A stretch of DNA of 64,000 nt from Tetranychus cinnabarinus (lineage: Eukaryota; Arthropoda; Arachnida; Trombidiformes; Tetranychidae): the NCBI GenBank assembly GCA_022266195.1, contig WHVY01000005.1, positions 6,944,001 to 7,008,000 on the forward strand, given 5' to 3'. The notes beneath the pieces are model-generated. The model was not told where the DNA came from and searched no databases. It was given only the letters and a program-made list of their open reading frames with translations. Shown piece by piece: positions 13,201 to 22,916 of the stretch (the stretch's first letter is position 1; the number at the start of each line of letters is the position of its first letter). A program made the translations under genes and the position numbers.

Positions 13201-15529
13201 CATAAAAAGAATCTGTTTTCACGTCCCTACAAACTTACAGAATTTAAATTTGAACGAGATCTATTTTTGCCCATTTTCCGTGCCAATTTGAATCACTTTG
13301 TGTAGGAATGCTGCAATTGTGTTAATGAGTTGTTTTTAGGTAAACCCAAAGTCTTTGTTGCTGTAAAAAGACACAAACAACTCATCTATTGCTATAACTA
13401 ATGCTTTGATGTTATATTTTGTATTGGAATTGAGTTCACATAGAGATGAACTAACCGTTTCTTGGTTATCAAGACCATTTATATCATCGAAATGGTCATT
13501 CTTCCTATTGGACAATTTAAGAGCTGACTTTAGTATCTCGGCTGCATTTAGAGTTATATTTTCGTCGTTTTCTTCCTTATTTGATTTGTTGATCTTCAAT
13601 TCCTTAACGATGTTGTAGCTCATCATTTTGAACAAAGTCTCTTCATCTGGCAAATTTAGTTCAACATCATTTAAATCGTTTAGTCGCCAAGAGCCATTTA
13701 AATCAGTCAAACAGCTTCTCCGGTTATCCAGAATACAATCATCGATTTCGTTTTCGCTGAAAATAAATGCAATAAGACATCCATTAGCAGTCGATAAATG
13801 CAATAACAAAAAGTAAAAATCCCAATATTAACCATAAATAGAGTTAAATAAAAACATTAATCAAGACGATTGAAAGTTTTCTTTGATTGAAAACACCAAA
13901 AGGTTGACAATTTAACCAATATGATCGAACACAGTGATTAAGTAATCAATTAAGCTCAACTTAAAGGCCAAAAAAGTAAGAAATAACAATTCGATTCAAG
14001 CAACTTCTTCATTTTTACCCAATCCGTCTTCATTTCTTGTTTACAATTTTATATTTTGTCAATGTTTCACCTGATTTATTGTTAATCAATTACAATGAAT
14101 GAAAGTAAATAACAAAAGCAAATGGTAAATGATTATTTTGAGACAAAATTTTGTTCCCAAAGCAAAATTGAACATCAAAGTATCTGTTTTCCCTCAACGG
14201 TTCAATGTGTATATCCAGGTAAGCTTGCAATCGATTGTTATTGATGATGAATTTATAATGATTAAAGGTTGACTATTTTAAATAGCAAATATAAGATCCA
14301 ACCTAAATGATTATGAAACTATGAATATAACAATCGTCTAAATGCGTTAACGATAGTAACAGTTGAGGCAACAATTTGTGCGATTATTGTTCAATCATGA
14401 ATCTTTCTCAATATTCAATTGTATTCTTATAACTCTATTATATTTTACATTGAGTGGTTTATTATTGTTTATTAAGGCTACAAAATGTCAGAAAGGTTAT
14501 CACATTGAACAAAACACAAATGGTTCAACTGTGATCCATTAATTTACCCTTTGCATGTTTACCAACAATTTTAATTCTGTGAGGTTTACCCAAATCAATT
14601 TTGTTATTAATTTACTCATTTATGGGTTTTTTAGGTTATTAATTAATGTGTAATTAAGATTGGAATGATATTGATTGGACAAATGTACAAAAAGATGAAA
14701 GGTTTACCTTGAATTTAGGAGGATGTTTTTTAAAGTTGATTTACCCGATTTGGGTGGACCGATTGTAAATACACGAGTCCAATTGTATTTTAAAGATGAT
14801 TTGGAGCAACACTTTTCGTAAACACGAACAACATTTGGACCTTGAAGGGTAATGGACGTGGGTATCTTGAAAGTCATACCATTAAAGTCCCAAACAGAGA
14901 GTCTGGTTGTACGACCATAAAGATCAAATATGAACCAGAAATTGGTTTCCATACTGGATGGAAGGGCGAGTATAAATGGATATCGGGTTTCATTTGAGTT
15001 GACAAGATACAGTTGGACTGAACTTCCAGAACTACTGGTATTACCAGTCAATAGAAAGGTAACCTTTGATCGGTTCCAATGGGAGGGCAAAGGTTTAATC
15101 CAAACACCATCGTCTGAACACAAACCAACCGGATAGGAATACTTTGGAAGTGGCCTTTCTTTTACAAAGGTTAACGGATCTCGGCATGTTAACCCAACGT
15201 TGAGACAACCTTTCCATTTGGTTGAGAACGATTCAATCTCAAGAGTAACTGTTGATGGTTAACAATCAAATGGGTTAAATTTGGGTTTTTGGGTAAATAA
15301 TAAACAAACATTAAATCCAAATAGAGATGAAAATAGAGACTCAAGAATAAAATTTTAGATCAAAGGTGTCAACCATGAGATCATGTTACTCACCCAATTG
15401 ATTCAACTTGATTGGTTTGGCTGAAAAAATAATTCCATCACAGAAACATTGATCATTGATTCTGGTTGCTTGAGTTCTCAATTTATTTAATGATATATTT
15501 GACCCATAGACAATTTCATGGAATCGCAT
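7222..15529 (-). CDS. NHR-Roc-COR-Death-TIR multidomain signalling protein (Roco family)
   Basis: Eleven exons (-): 15529-15394, 15248-14708, 13756-~13375, 11828-11658, 11543-11451, 10797-9538, 9317-9138, 8763-8685, 8617-7910, 7680-7424, 7359-7222. All junctions keep phase, giving about 1,314 residues; only the exon 3 donor (weak GTGTCT) is doubtful. Residues 1-170 form a neuralized homology repeat (RFHEIVYGSN, CFCDGIIFSAKPI, VGLTCRDP, LPKYSYP, IFDLYGR). Next comes a Roc GTPase: P-loop GPPKSGKS at 209-216, DxxG as WDFQGN near 398, YLMVIDLSK, and a THGD base-recognition motif near 498. The COR dimerisation region (about 570-900) ends in a cysteine-rich patch. A Death domain (about 980-1062, LGYTDKDVARL) and a TIR domain (1071-1184, VFLSYQWD ... 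ICAREV) follow, then a disordered tail. Roco proteins are GTP-regulated scaffolds; Death and TIR modules act in innate immune or cell-death signalling. The function here is inferred. The M at 15529 is the likely start because an in-frame stop lies just upstream. Confidence 0.85.
12031..13326. repeat. Foldback (long inverted-repeat) element inside an intron
   Basis: Two arms of roughly 560 bases (about 12031-12600 and 12770-13326) are reverse complements of each other with only scattered differences, around a centre of about 170 bases. Shared blocks include the GTGTAAGTTAGAGTACTGAA segment and CAATGCATCTACGGTTCTCT. The octamer GAGTTGTT flanks both sides (12010-12017, 13327-13334) but abuts only the right arm, so a target duplication is not certain. 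No ORF of note is inside. It lies in intron 3 of the NHR-Roc gene. Confidence 0.85.
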
Positions 15530-18049
15530 ATTACTATTTGTTTGGCGTCAATCGGCCTCAAGTTATTCAAAACAGTGGCAACTGTTGATCTCTACAAAAC
15601 GACTCTTTCAGTCTCAGACTTGAAAGGTTATCACGAATTGATGAAACAGATGAAACTGTTGAATCAACTGGCGATGGTTGGAATCATGGTTTGCAAAATA
15701 TTCCAATAGAAACAGATTTTAAGAAATAAAATTTGATTTTCACTGTTTTTTTTCAACAACTAATATTTCATGTTAAGGTTAATATTGATATTTTTATTGA
15801 TATATGTTTAGAATTTTCAACTCCATGGAAACGAGTTTTGCTTTAGCAAAGTTATCAAGGCAAGGGAAGGAAAAAGAAAGGTAATATTACGATATTTAAT
15901 AATCACAATAACGTTGGAAAAAAAAGAATCTATTCATAAAAGATTTAACCTTTTCTCTTGCTTCTTCATTCTGATATTGATAATGATTGGTTGACTAGGA
16001 ATAAGGGAGAATCAGGAAGAGGAAAGACAATTTCATGAGCGTGTTGATGAACATTTAAATAGTCAAAATTATTTGTTTATTTCACAGAAGTAAATTAAAT
16101 TGTTGACAGTTGGTAACCAAATGAACAGCTATAACAGTCTATCAAGGACAGGGTCAAATGTAATAAGCTGATCATCAACCAAAGAGTTGATCAACTCGTC
16201 TTCCCATAACTTCGTCATTCAGTTTCCTTTGTCACCCAATCGTCCACCTTATGTGTTGAGTTAATTGTGATGAATGCCAGCCATCGGTAATACAAAGAAA
16301 GTTTATTGTGATTTATGCTCTGCAATCAAAAAGTCTCAAGGTTTAAAAATGTTACTAAATATTGTTTCAAAATGGCCAAGAAAACAGTTTTTTACATTTA
16401 TAATTTGCTAGATTTGCTAATCACGTAGACAGCTTCTGATCAGCTGGTGATTCGATTCCCTTCCCTGGAATGATTAATGATATTGTTATAACTTATAGTA
16501 GAGATGAGTTGGATTGCTATAAGTCTTATAACTGCGAGAAAATTGACAATTTTTACTCAATTAGTCTTGAATGCAAATTGTTGCAGTTCTGGTTCAGTTT
16601 TGAAAACAAGGGATTTTATTATTATCAATTTACAAAATTTACATCCATTTACTGGAGTGAAATTAAAATTGATTGAAGCTTTAAATGAATCTAAATGATT
16701 ACGAGAAGGTAACAATTTTGGAAACATTTTGGATGTTGATCCAACATAATATCTCGGTTAAACTTGTTTGTTTTGGGTTAACCACTTGTTTCGTCAAATG
16801 AGTTTAGTTAGAAAGGATTGGACTGAATTGATTTTAAATAGTTTAATATTTAATATGATGAAAAACCAGAACAATTAAAAATACACAATAAAGAGTATAA
16901 TGTTACTTAGACGCCTCGAGTAATCTAAATGATAAATTATAAACTCCAAAAGGATAGTGTTGGATAAACAGAGTGAACCATTATTTTTAACCAATAATTC
17001 ATGATTACAGCAAAAACAGACGATTAGTTAAACCAGGAAATTTGATAATTTGAATATCTTTTACACACAAACCTCTGGTTTGGTGTTTAAAAATGGGTTT
17101 GCTCTAAAGCTTTTCATCTGACTATTGTGAGAAATTTAGGCTTTTGAAAATAACCTTTATTTATCAAACGCGACACGAATTGAACGCAAAAAGTTTAGAA
17201 TAAAATTCAATCAATTATCATGAATCTACAAGGAAAATATCAATTATCTGGAAAGTTCAAGAAAAAATCGGTCAAAACTAACACTAAACTCAATGAAATT
17301 ATTTAAAGCGATGAAAGGATTTAAAGCTACTTAAATAGAAACCACTAGATGGCTGTAGCATCGATTTAATTTGATTCTTTTATTGACTTTTGATTACAAT
17401 TAACATGTAAATTAGCGATTAAATGTTACCATTTTAAACGGGATGATCGATGAAAAAAATGAATGTCTATCAAAGTGGAAAGGATTTTTTACATAATCAA
17501 TTGAATAATGAATTAGCTTGGTAAGGTTAATAAACCTAGTTTCACTTGATTAAACTCATTAAATAACAATCCAAGTCAATTGTCTTTCAATTAATTTGTC
17601 TTGATTAACTGAATTGAAGATTTGCGATTTTTGAAACAAATTTAGTTACTAACAAGCAATCAAAAATTAACCAACCAACCAACCTTTCAATAATTTAAAT
17701 ATTTCAAATTTTCTAATGTTAACCAAAAGATCAGTGAAAAAAGGGCGAAATGTTATTGAGTTAAAAATCAAACTAATTAACATTAAGAAGTTTTTAGCCT
17801 CAACTGTTTCAAATATAATTATGAATCTCTTTTTCAGTTGCTTCTGGAAAGAAGCTCATGAAAGTCTCAAGTGAATAATTTACTTGCAATGTTTATTAAA
17901 ATTAAATAATGGGTTAAAGCTGTATGATAGCTTATAAAAATGTTATATTTAGTAGTTAACATAAATTATTGTTATTTTTGATAAATTTAAATTTAAGCAT
18001 CAAACATATTATTTTACAATAATTATTATTACAATTAGCATCATTTTTC
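15530..18049. other. Gene-free stretch upstream of the NHR-Roc gene
   Basis: Holds the presumed promoter of the minus-strand NHR-Roc gene at its left end. Short open frames at 15518-15709 and 16470-16698 have no splice context or similarity I recognise. The rest is AT-rich with nothing I can name. Confidence 0.4.
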
Positions 18050-18557
18050 AATTTAAATAGATACCGTAGCCAGTGAAAATTAGCCGACTAGCTAGCCACT
18101 AAACTACTTTAGCGAGTCTAGTCGTGGGTTGAACAGCTAAAATGGCTAATAGCCAAGTGCTGGCTAAAGGCTTAAGCGACTTAAAAAGTTTAAATTCTAC
18201 CTTTTATTTGAAAAAAGAAGCTTCAGACAATTATTAATTGTAAAACTTTGCAAAATGAAGAATAAAAAAGGCTCCAATAATAATTCAAATTAATTCACTT
18301 TGTTTTAAGAACGTTTAAGTTATGGAGACATAAGATCGAGCCACAATAGTTGATCAGATTTTTCACATATTTTCCCCCCTAAAGCCCCCAAATATTTCGA
18401 TTTTGTGCTGAAATTAACTGCGCTTAGCCGATAGTTAGCCAATAAACTTGTTTCGCTCGCTAGTCGGCTAAAGTCGACTTTAGTCACGCTTTATCGGCTT
18501 TATTGGTTTTTTAGCTGATTACTAGAGTGTCGGCTGGCTACGGTATCTAAATTTAAA
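18050..18557. mobile_element. Non-autonomous hAT-like MITE with 8-bp target duplications
   Basis: The element proper is 18058-18549 (492 bp). It begins TAGATACCGTAGCCAG and ends with the exact reverse complement of TAGATACCGTAGCC, and the termini are rich in related GCCGACTAGC/GGCTAA words. The identical octamer AATTTAAA flanks it on both sides (18050-18057 and 18550-18557). hAT transposons make 8-bp duplications and often start TAG or CAG, so hAT is the inferred family. It carries no transposase frame. A diverged relative lies at 37700-37885. Confidence 0.85.
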
Positions 18558-19071
18558 TAATCAAAAAAAGGTTAAAACGAAAATGGCGCCAAGTGAAATT
18601 GTTTCCTTTACCATCAATCTTATTACCATATGAACCGCGTTTAACCCAAAGAGTAATGGGTTACTTCTGCCGTTAACTATTTTTATTTGTTTATATTGTT
18701 AATAGTTTGGGTTTTTTTATTAATTTTGTAACTTGTAAATGTAAATTAATCTGTAAACAATGTAAATTTAATTGTTGAACGGTGTTAAAGTGGCCAATTA
18801 ACTGCCTATTAAACCACAACCAGGCTAGCTGCTTGTTTTATGTTTATGCAAGCTTTCAAATAGGACAAAATTATGGGTAATTCCTGGTTCCATTTGGTAT
18901 TTATTGTTGTTTACTTATCATATACGAAACGTAAAATTGAAAACAGGTTAATATACCAATAACCTTATTCGTGATTCTGCAACCAAATTATTGTCCAGCC
19001 AATTGCCATGCCTCGATTGTATATTGTTTCTAGGTAAAATTAATATAACCAGAGTTGAACCTCTGTGTTTT
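18558..19071. other. Gene-free stretch upstream of the small secreted peptide gene
   Basis: AT-rich DNA between the hAT-like element and the TATA box of the following gene. I see no exon, repeat or RNA gene in it. Confidence 0.4.
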
Positions 19072-19079
19072 TATATAAA
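19072..19079 (+). promoter_or_regulatory. TATA box of the small secreted peptide gene
   Basis: TATATAAA lies 111 bases before the start codon at 19183. With initiation about 25-30 bases downstream, the 5' leader would be about 80 bases. Confidence 0.55.
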
Positions 19080-19182
19080 AAGGATTGAATCAATTTGAGT
19101 TTATATTCATCGATTCAAATCAACAGCAACAGTAACTACAACTTTATACCTTTGTCTAATTAAACAATCTCAACAAACAAAC

Positions 19183-19594
19183 ATGTCTTCATACTTGACA
19201 CTCATCGTATCTTTTGGTAAGTGCAACATTCACTCACTTATTCATTAACAGTATTTTAACCATTTTGTAACTTTTATTCATGTCACTTGTAGCCTTAATC
19301 TTGATGATCAACGTTATATCAGCTGATCCCATCAGTTCAACAACACCAGGACCAGTTGACCGTGAAGTTGTGCGTAAAACAATTTTGGATGATTTAAATG
19401 AAATGGAAAAGTTAGTCAACAAATTGGATGAATTGAAACAAACTGAACGACAAGAAAATGGACCTTTGGACACCGTTCAAGACATGATCAGTGACACAAC
19501 CAATGGAATTAGGAAAGCCGCTTACCGTCTTCGCTACCAAGTATTTAGCATGTTTCAACGATCACCAATTTGTAATCCAATGAAATCTAACTAA
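19183..19594 (+). CDS. Small secreted peptide, function unknown
   Basis: Two exons, 19183-19216 and 19293-19594, separated by a 76-bp intron with clean GTAAGT and TTGTAG ends; together 111 residues. The first 22 residues form a signal peptide (hydrophobic SFALILMINV, likely cleavage after VISA). The mature part is a charged, probably helical segment (EMEKLVNKLDELKQTERQE) followed by a short basic tail with a single cysteine (near CNPMK). A TATA box stands in front and AATAAA at 19792-19797 behind, so it is a complete, compact gene. It belongs to no family I recognise. The short length, signal peptide and strong core promoter are typical of a secreted effector, peptide or structural product, but that is a guess. 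The ATG at 19183 is chosen because the splice phase joins the hydrophobic core. Confidence 0.8.
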
Positions 19595-19791
19595 TCATCA
19601 CAACAGCTTACCTAATCACTACCATTTTCATTTATCCGTCCATTAACATCTTAAATTATAAATCGTTACATTCTTAATCTCAAGCCAATTGATTTTTCAA
19701 TCTAAAACCCTGTTAAACCAACATTTAACTGCCTATTGATAACATTAATTGTAATACTTTAATTTACTGAGTAAATTGCATCCAATATCAA

Positions 19792-19797
19792 AATAAA
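19792..19797 (+). promoter_or_regulatory. Poly(A) signal of the small secreted peptide gene
   Basis: AATAAA about 200 bases after the stop at 19594, with no competing hexamer noticed closer. Confidence 0.5.
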
Positions 19798-19799
19798 GA

Positions 19800-22700
19800 C
19801 ATTAAAATGTTGTGAAATAAACTCTTGTACAATCAACAACAATTACTGAAACCTGAACAAAATAGCAGTTGTAATGGCCACTGGAAGATGATGGTAACAA
19901 CTATTATTATAATCGTTGATCATCATAATGTTCATTTTAAGGCCAAGAATATCCGTAATAATATGTGGTTACGAAACGTTCAATAATTGAATAAATATTA
20001 TGTTTCGTCTTTTTTTGTTTAAAATCAATTGTACCTGGTTGTACCTTGATTAACTGTAAATACAGTTTCACTAGTCATTGCGACTAAAAAAGGGTAGTTT
20101 GAAAGGGTAAGGTAATAAATAAGCTAACTCCATGATTTTCAAGTGAAAAGGTAAAATGAAAACATTTCCAACTATTTGGAGGAAAAAAATATTAGAAAAG
20201 GAATGACAAATCATTATTATTATAAAGCAACTGAAAATTGTATTTTTAAAGCGAAAAGAGCGCTTTTAAAACACACTTCAATCAGAGTAAATCACGAAAA
20301 TAACTAACTACGTGACTATTGCTCTTTCTTTCACTCTATCATCATCATTTTCATCCTCATCCTTCTCCTTGAAAGGGAAAGGTAATCCTGTCTTAGAATA
20401 GCTTCACATTCAGATGATTATCCATCAATTTAGAGCGTTTTTCTTTCTCTTTCGTTCTCTCACTCATTACCATCATCATCACCATCTTTAAATGTTTTAC
20501 CTTACTAATCCAATTTGAGGATTTCCCCTTGATCGTCATGTTGTTGGTGTTGGTGAAAGTGAGTTGAAAGGATGAAAAGGAGAGAAGTGAAGAGTTAGGA
20601 AGAAAGAGCATCAACCTGGTATGACAATTTTTGGATGTGTGTGTTTGGGTGAGGTGAGGATGAAGGGGAGTAATATTGAGATGATAATAATGAGAATAGT
20701 GGAAACCCTAACTGAAGGTAAATTTAGGGTCATAACACTAGGGTCAGGGCGGGTTGTTGACTCTCTCCCTCTTCACTGTCACGGTAAGATTTATCTTTTT
20801 TTCACCTCCTTTCCCATCTTCATCTTGATCATCGCCATCATCCTCATCAGCGCCTTTTAGAGATGTCCACACCTTTTGAATCTACTTTTGCTGACCGTTT
20901 GTTGTTTTGTTTTCCGAAGCAACAATCTTAATCCGATCGCTGGACCGTTTCTATTATTATTTAGCATTGTTGCTGCTGTTATTATTATGTCCTGTAATCA
21001 CCACAATTTAACCTTATTAACTACATATACAAGATTCACATTACTATTCAATTGTGTATCTATTTTTTTGATTTGCCTGTAGCAGTAATAGTGGTAGTAG
21101 TTGTAATGGTAGTTCATGTTGATGTTATTCTTGATTATGGATGGATTTTGTTTCCTTGCCATGTTAACTGATTGTTATTGCAAAAATAGTAGTCTTGTTG
21201 ATGTAATATAATAGCTGTACAACATAATGGTCAGGATTATAATTGTAAACAGTGAACATGAATTTAATATAAAAAACAACGACAAAACTGGTAACAGCAA
21301 TGAGATGAAATTAAATTTATAATTACACCACCCAGCCAATTTGATGCTAAAAGAAACAAACAAAATAAATAGAGAAACAAATTATTACAAACGACTTTAC
21401 CTTATTTTAAATAAGAAAATGATGTAAATTCAATTCTGTTCATCATCCTGATTCAGCAAGATAAATGATAAATGTCATCAAGACAGTAATAGTGTTGGAA
21501 TTGGACAATTTAGAAGAGCATTTCTGCATCAAACAACAGGTTTTTGTACACAAAAAAAGCTCAACTACCATTTCTAGTGTGGTTTACTTACCTTTGTCAG
21601 CATTGGATTCACAAAATCATTCAATCAATTCTTAATGTGTCACTTTGGAATGTTTAATAATGTAGATCAAATGAGACGATGACATTAAAGTAATGCCAAT
21701 TGTTTTAATTAAAGTTGATTAGGAGGCAAGTTAAAGATAGATGAAAAAAGCTAATTGTTGGCTTCAATAGATGCAAATTTTTTGCTCTAATCAAAGGCCA
21801 AGTTAAGGTTGAAAAAAAGGTCTTAAGATGTCGCTCAAACCCGATTTATTTTTTGATTTCACCAACTATCGTAAGTTGGACTGGATGAGGATGAGGTAAC
21901 ATTAAGATGTTGTTTTTAATGTAGTTTAAGATGATGATGAAGATGAGAATGAAGAGGGTGGTAAACAGGGAGGAGGTTAAAGAGTAAAAGGAGGGAGAGT
22001 TTATCTCCGCCTTGGAAGGTGAGTTTACAATTGACGATTGATTCATGATTCGGGTTTAGCTTGGTGAACAAGCACCTTGATCAGTATTTTTTTATTATTA
22101 TTGTTAGTTAATCAAATTGTTTTCCACTTTTTTATCTTTGCAAATTCAATTAAAGCTTTTTTGCTGGTTCTTATTTCATTTACCAGGATTTAAATCATCA
22201 ACAACATCCATTCACCAGCCATCCAAAGGAAAAGGTCAACAAGTCTTAGGCCTTCAACTCTACCCATAGTCAACTGTTACCAAACAGCCATAATCAACTT
22301 TTCAAATTTCCTTTTTTCTAATCTTCTTCTTTTTTCTGGTTCCTTTTTTTTCTTTGGATTAACGGATAAATCTTGTCATTAAATTGAATTATGAGTCTTG
22401 TACATTGTATTAGATTGTGTTCACTTTAAAATTAACCTTTTAAAATTGTGTTTTCTTCATTGACTTTCCATTACAATTTTTCTGGTTTTCACTTATCTTT
22501 ATACAATGAAAGTCTCCATTGGAATTGGATTATCAGCCGCCATCTCTGGTTTTAGTTTACACTTTGTTCAATTTAATTGTGTCTCCTTTTGTTCCTATTG
22601 ATTTGTCCCAACCAATGATGGATTAAATGCACCTGTGAATGATAACATTATTACTATCAAGAATTTTTTCTCCTCCATCTTGGGATCTATTAAATCCCAT
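19800..22700. other. Long gene-free stretch
   Basis: About 2.9 kb of AT-rich DNA with pyrimidine-rich patches. Several short open frames (for example 20621-20860 and 20876-21082) look like chance: no splice sites in phase, odd composition and no recognisable motif. At 22506 a short ATG frame of about 25 codons has a signal-like sequence but no supported partner exon. Confidence 0.4.
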
Positions 22701-22805
22701 CAATTATTCATCATCTTCATCCTCATCGCCATCACCATCATCACTCTCATCCCTCTCATCATTGCCATCATTGCCATCATCAGCATCCTCATCGCCATCG
22801 ACAAC
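22700..22805 (+). repeat. Imperfect TCATC/CCATCA simple repeat
   Basis: About 105 bases of degenerate trinucleotide-like repeat (TCATCATC, GCCATCACC and variants), ending just over 100 bases before the serine protease start. It makes the serine-rich open frame at 22639-22893, which I do not accept as a gene. Confidence 0.75.
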
Positions 22806-22916
22806 AATTAATTATACCATTAATTGTGATAATCGTTTAAAAGTAAAATACCATCCGATTGCTCGTACACCGAGTATCGAAACCTTTTTATAATTAATTT
22901 GTATTGTGATTAGGGA

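Noticed and set aside
13406..13816. Two plus-strand frames over exon 3 of the NHR-Roc gene
   Set aside because: They are antisense shadows; the minus-strand exon has matching phase with exon 2.
15518..15709. Plus-strand 63-codon frame at the NHR-Roc start
   Set aside because: It overlaps exon 1 of the minus-strand gene, which encodes recognisable neuralized-domain sequence.
16390..16470. tRNA-like GATTCGATTCCC segment
   Set aside because: No complementary acceptor stem or anticodon arm could be found around it.
22639..22893. Serine-rich 84-codon open frame just upstream of the serine protease
   Set aside because: It is produced by the TCATC simple repeat; no splice site or family supports it.
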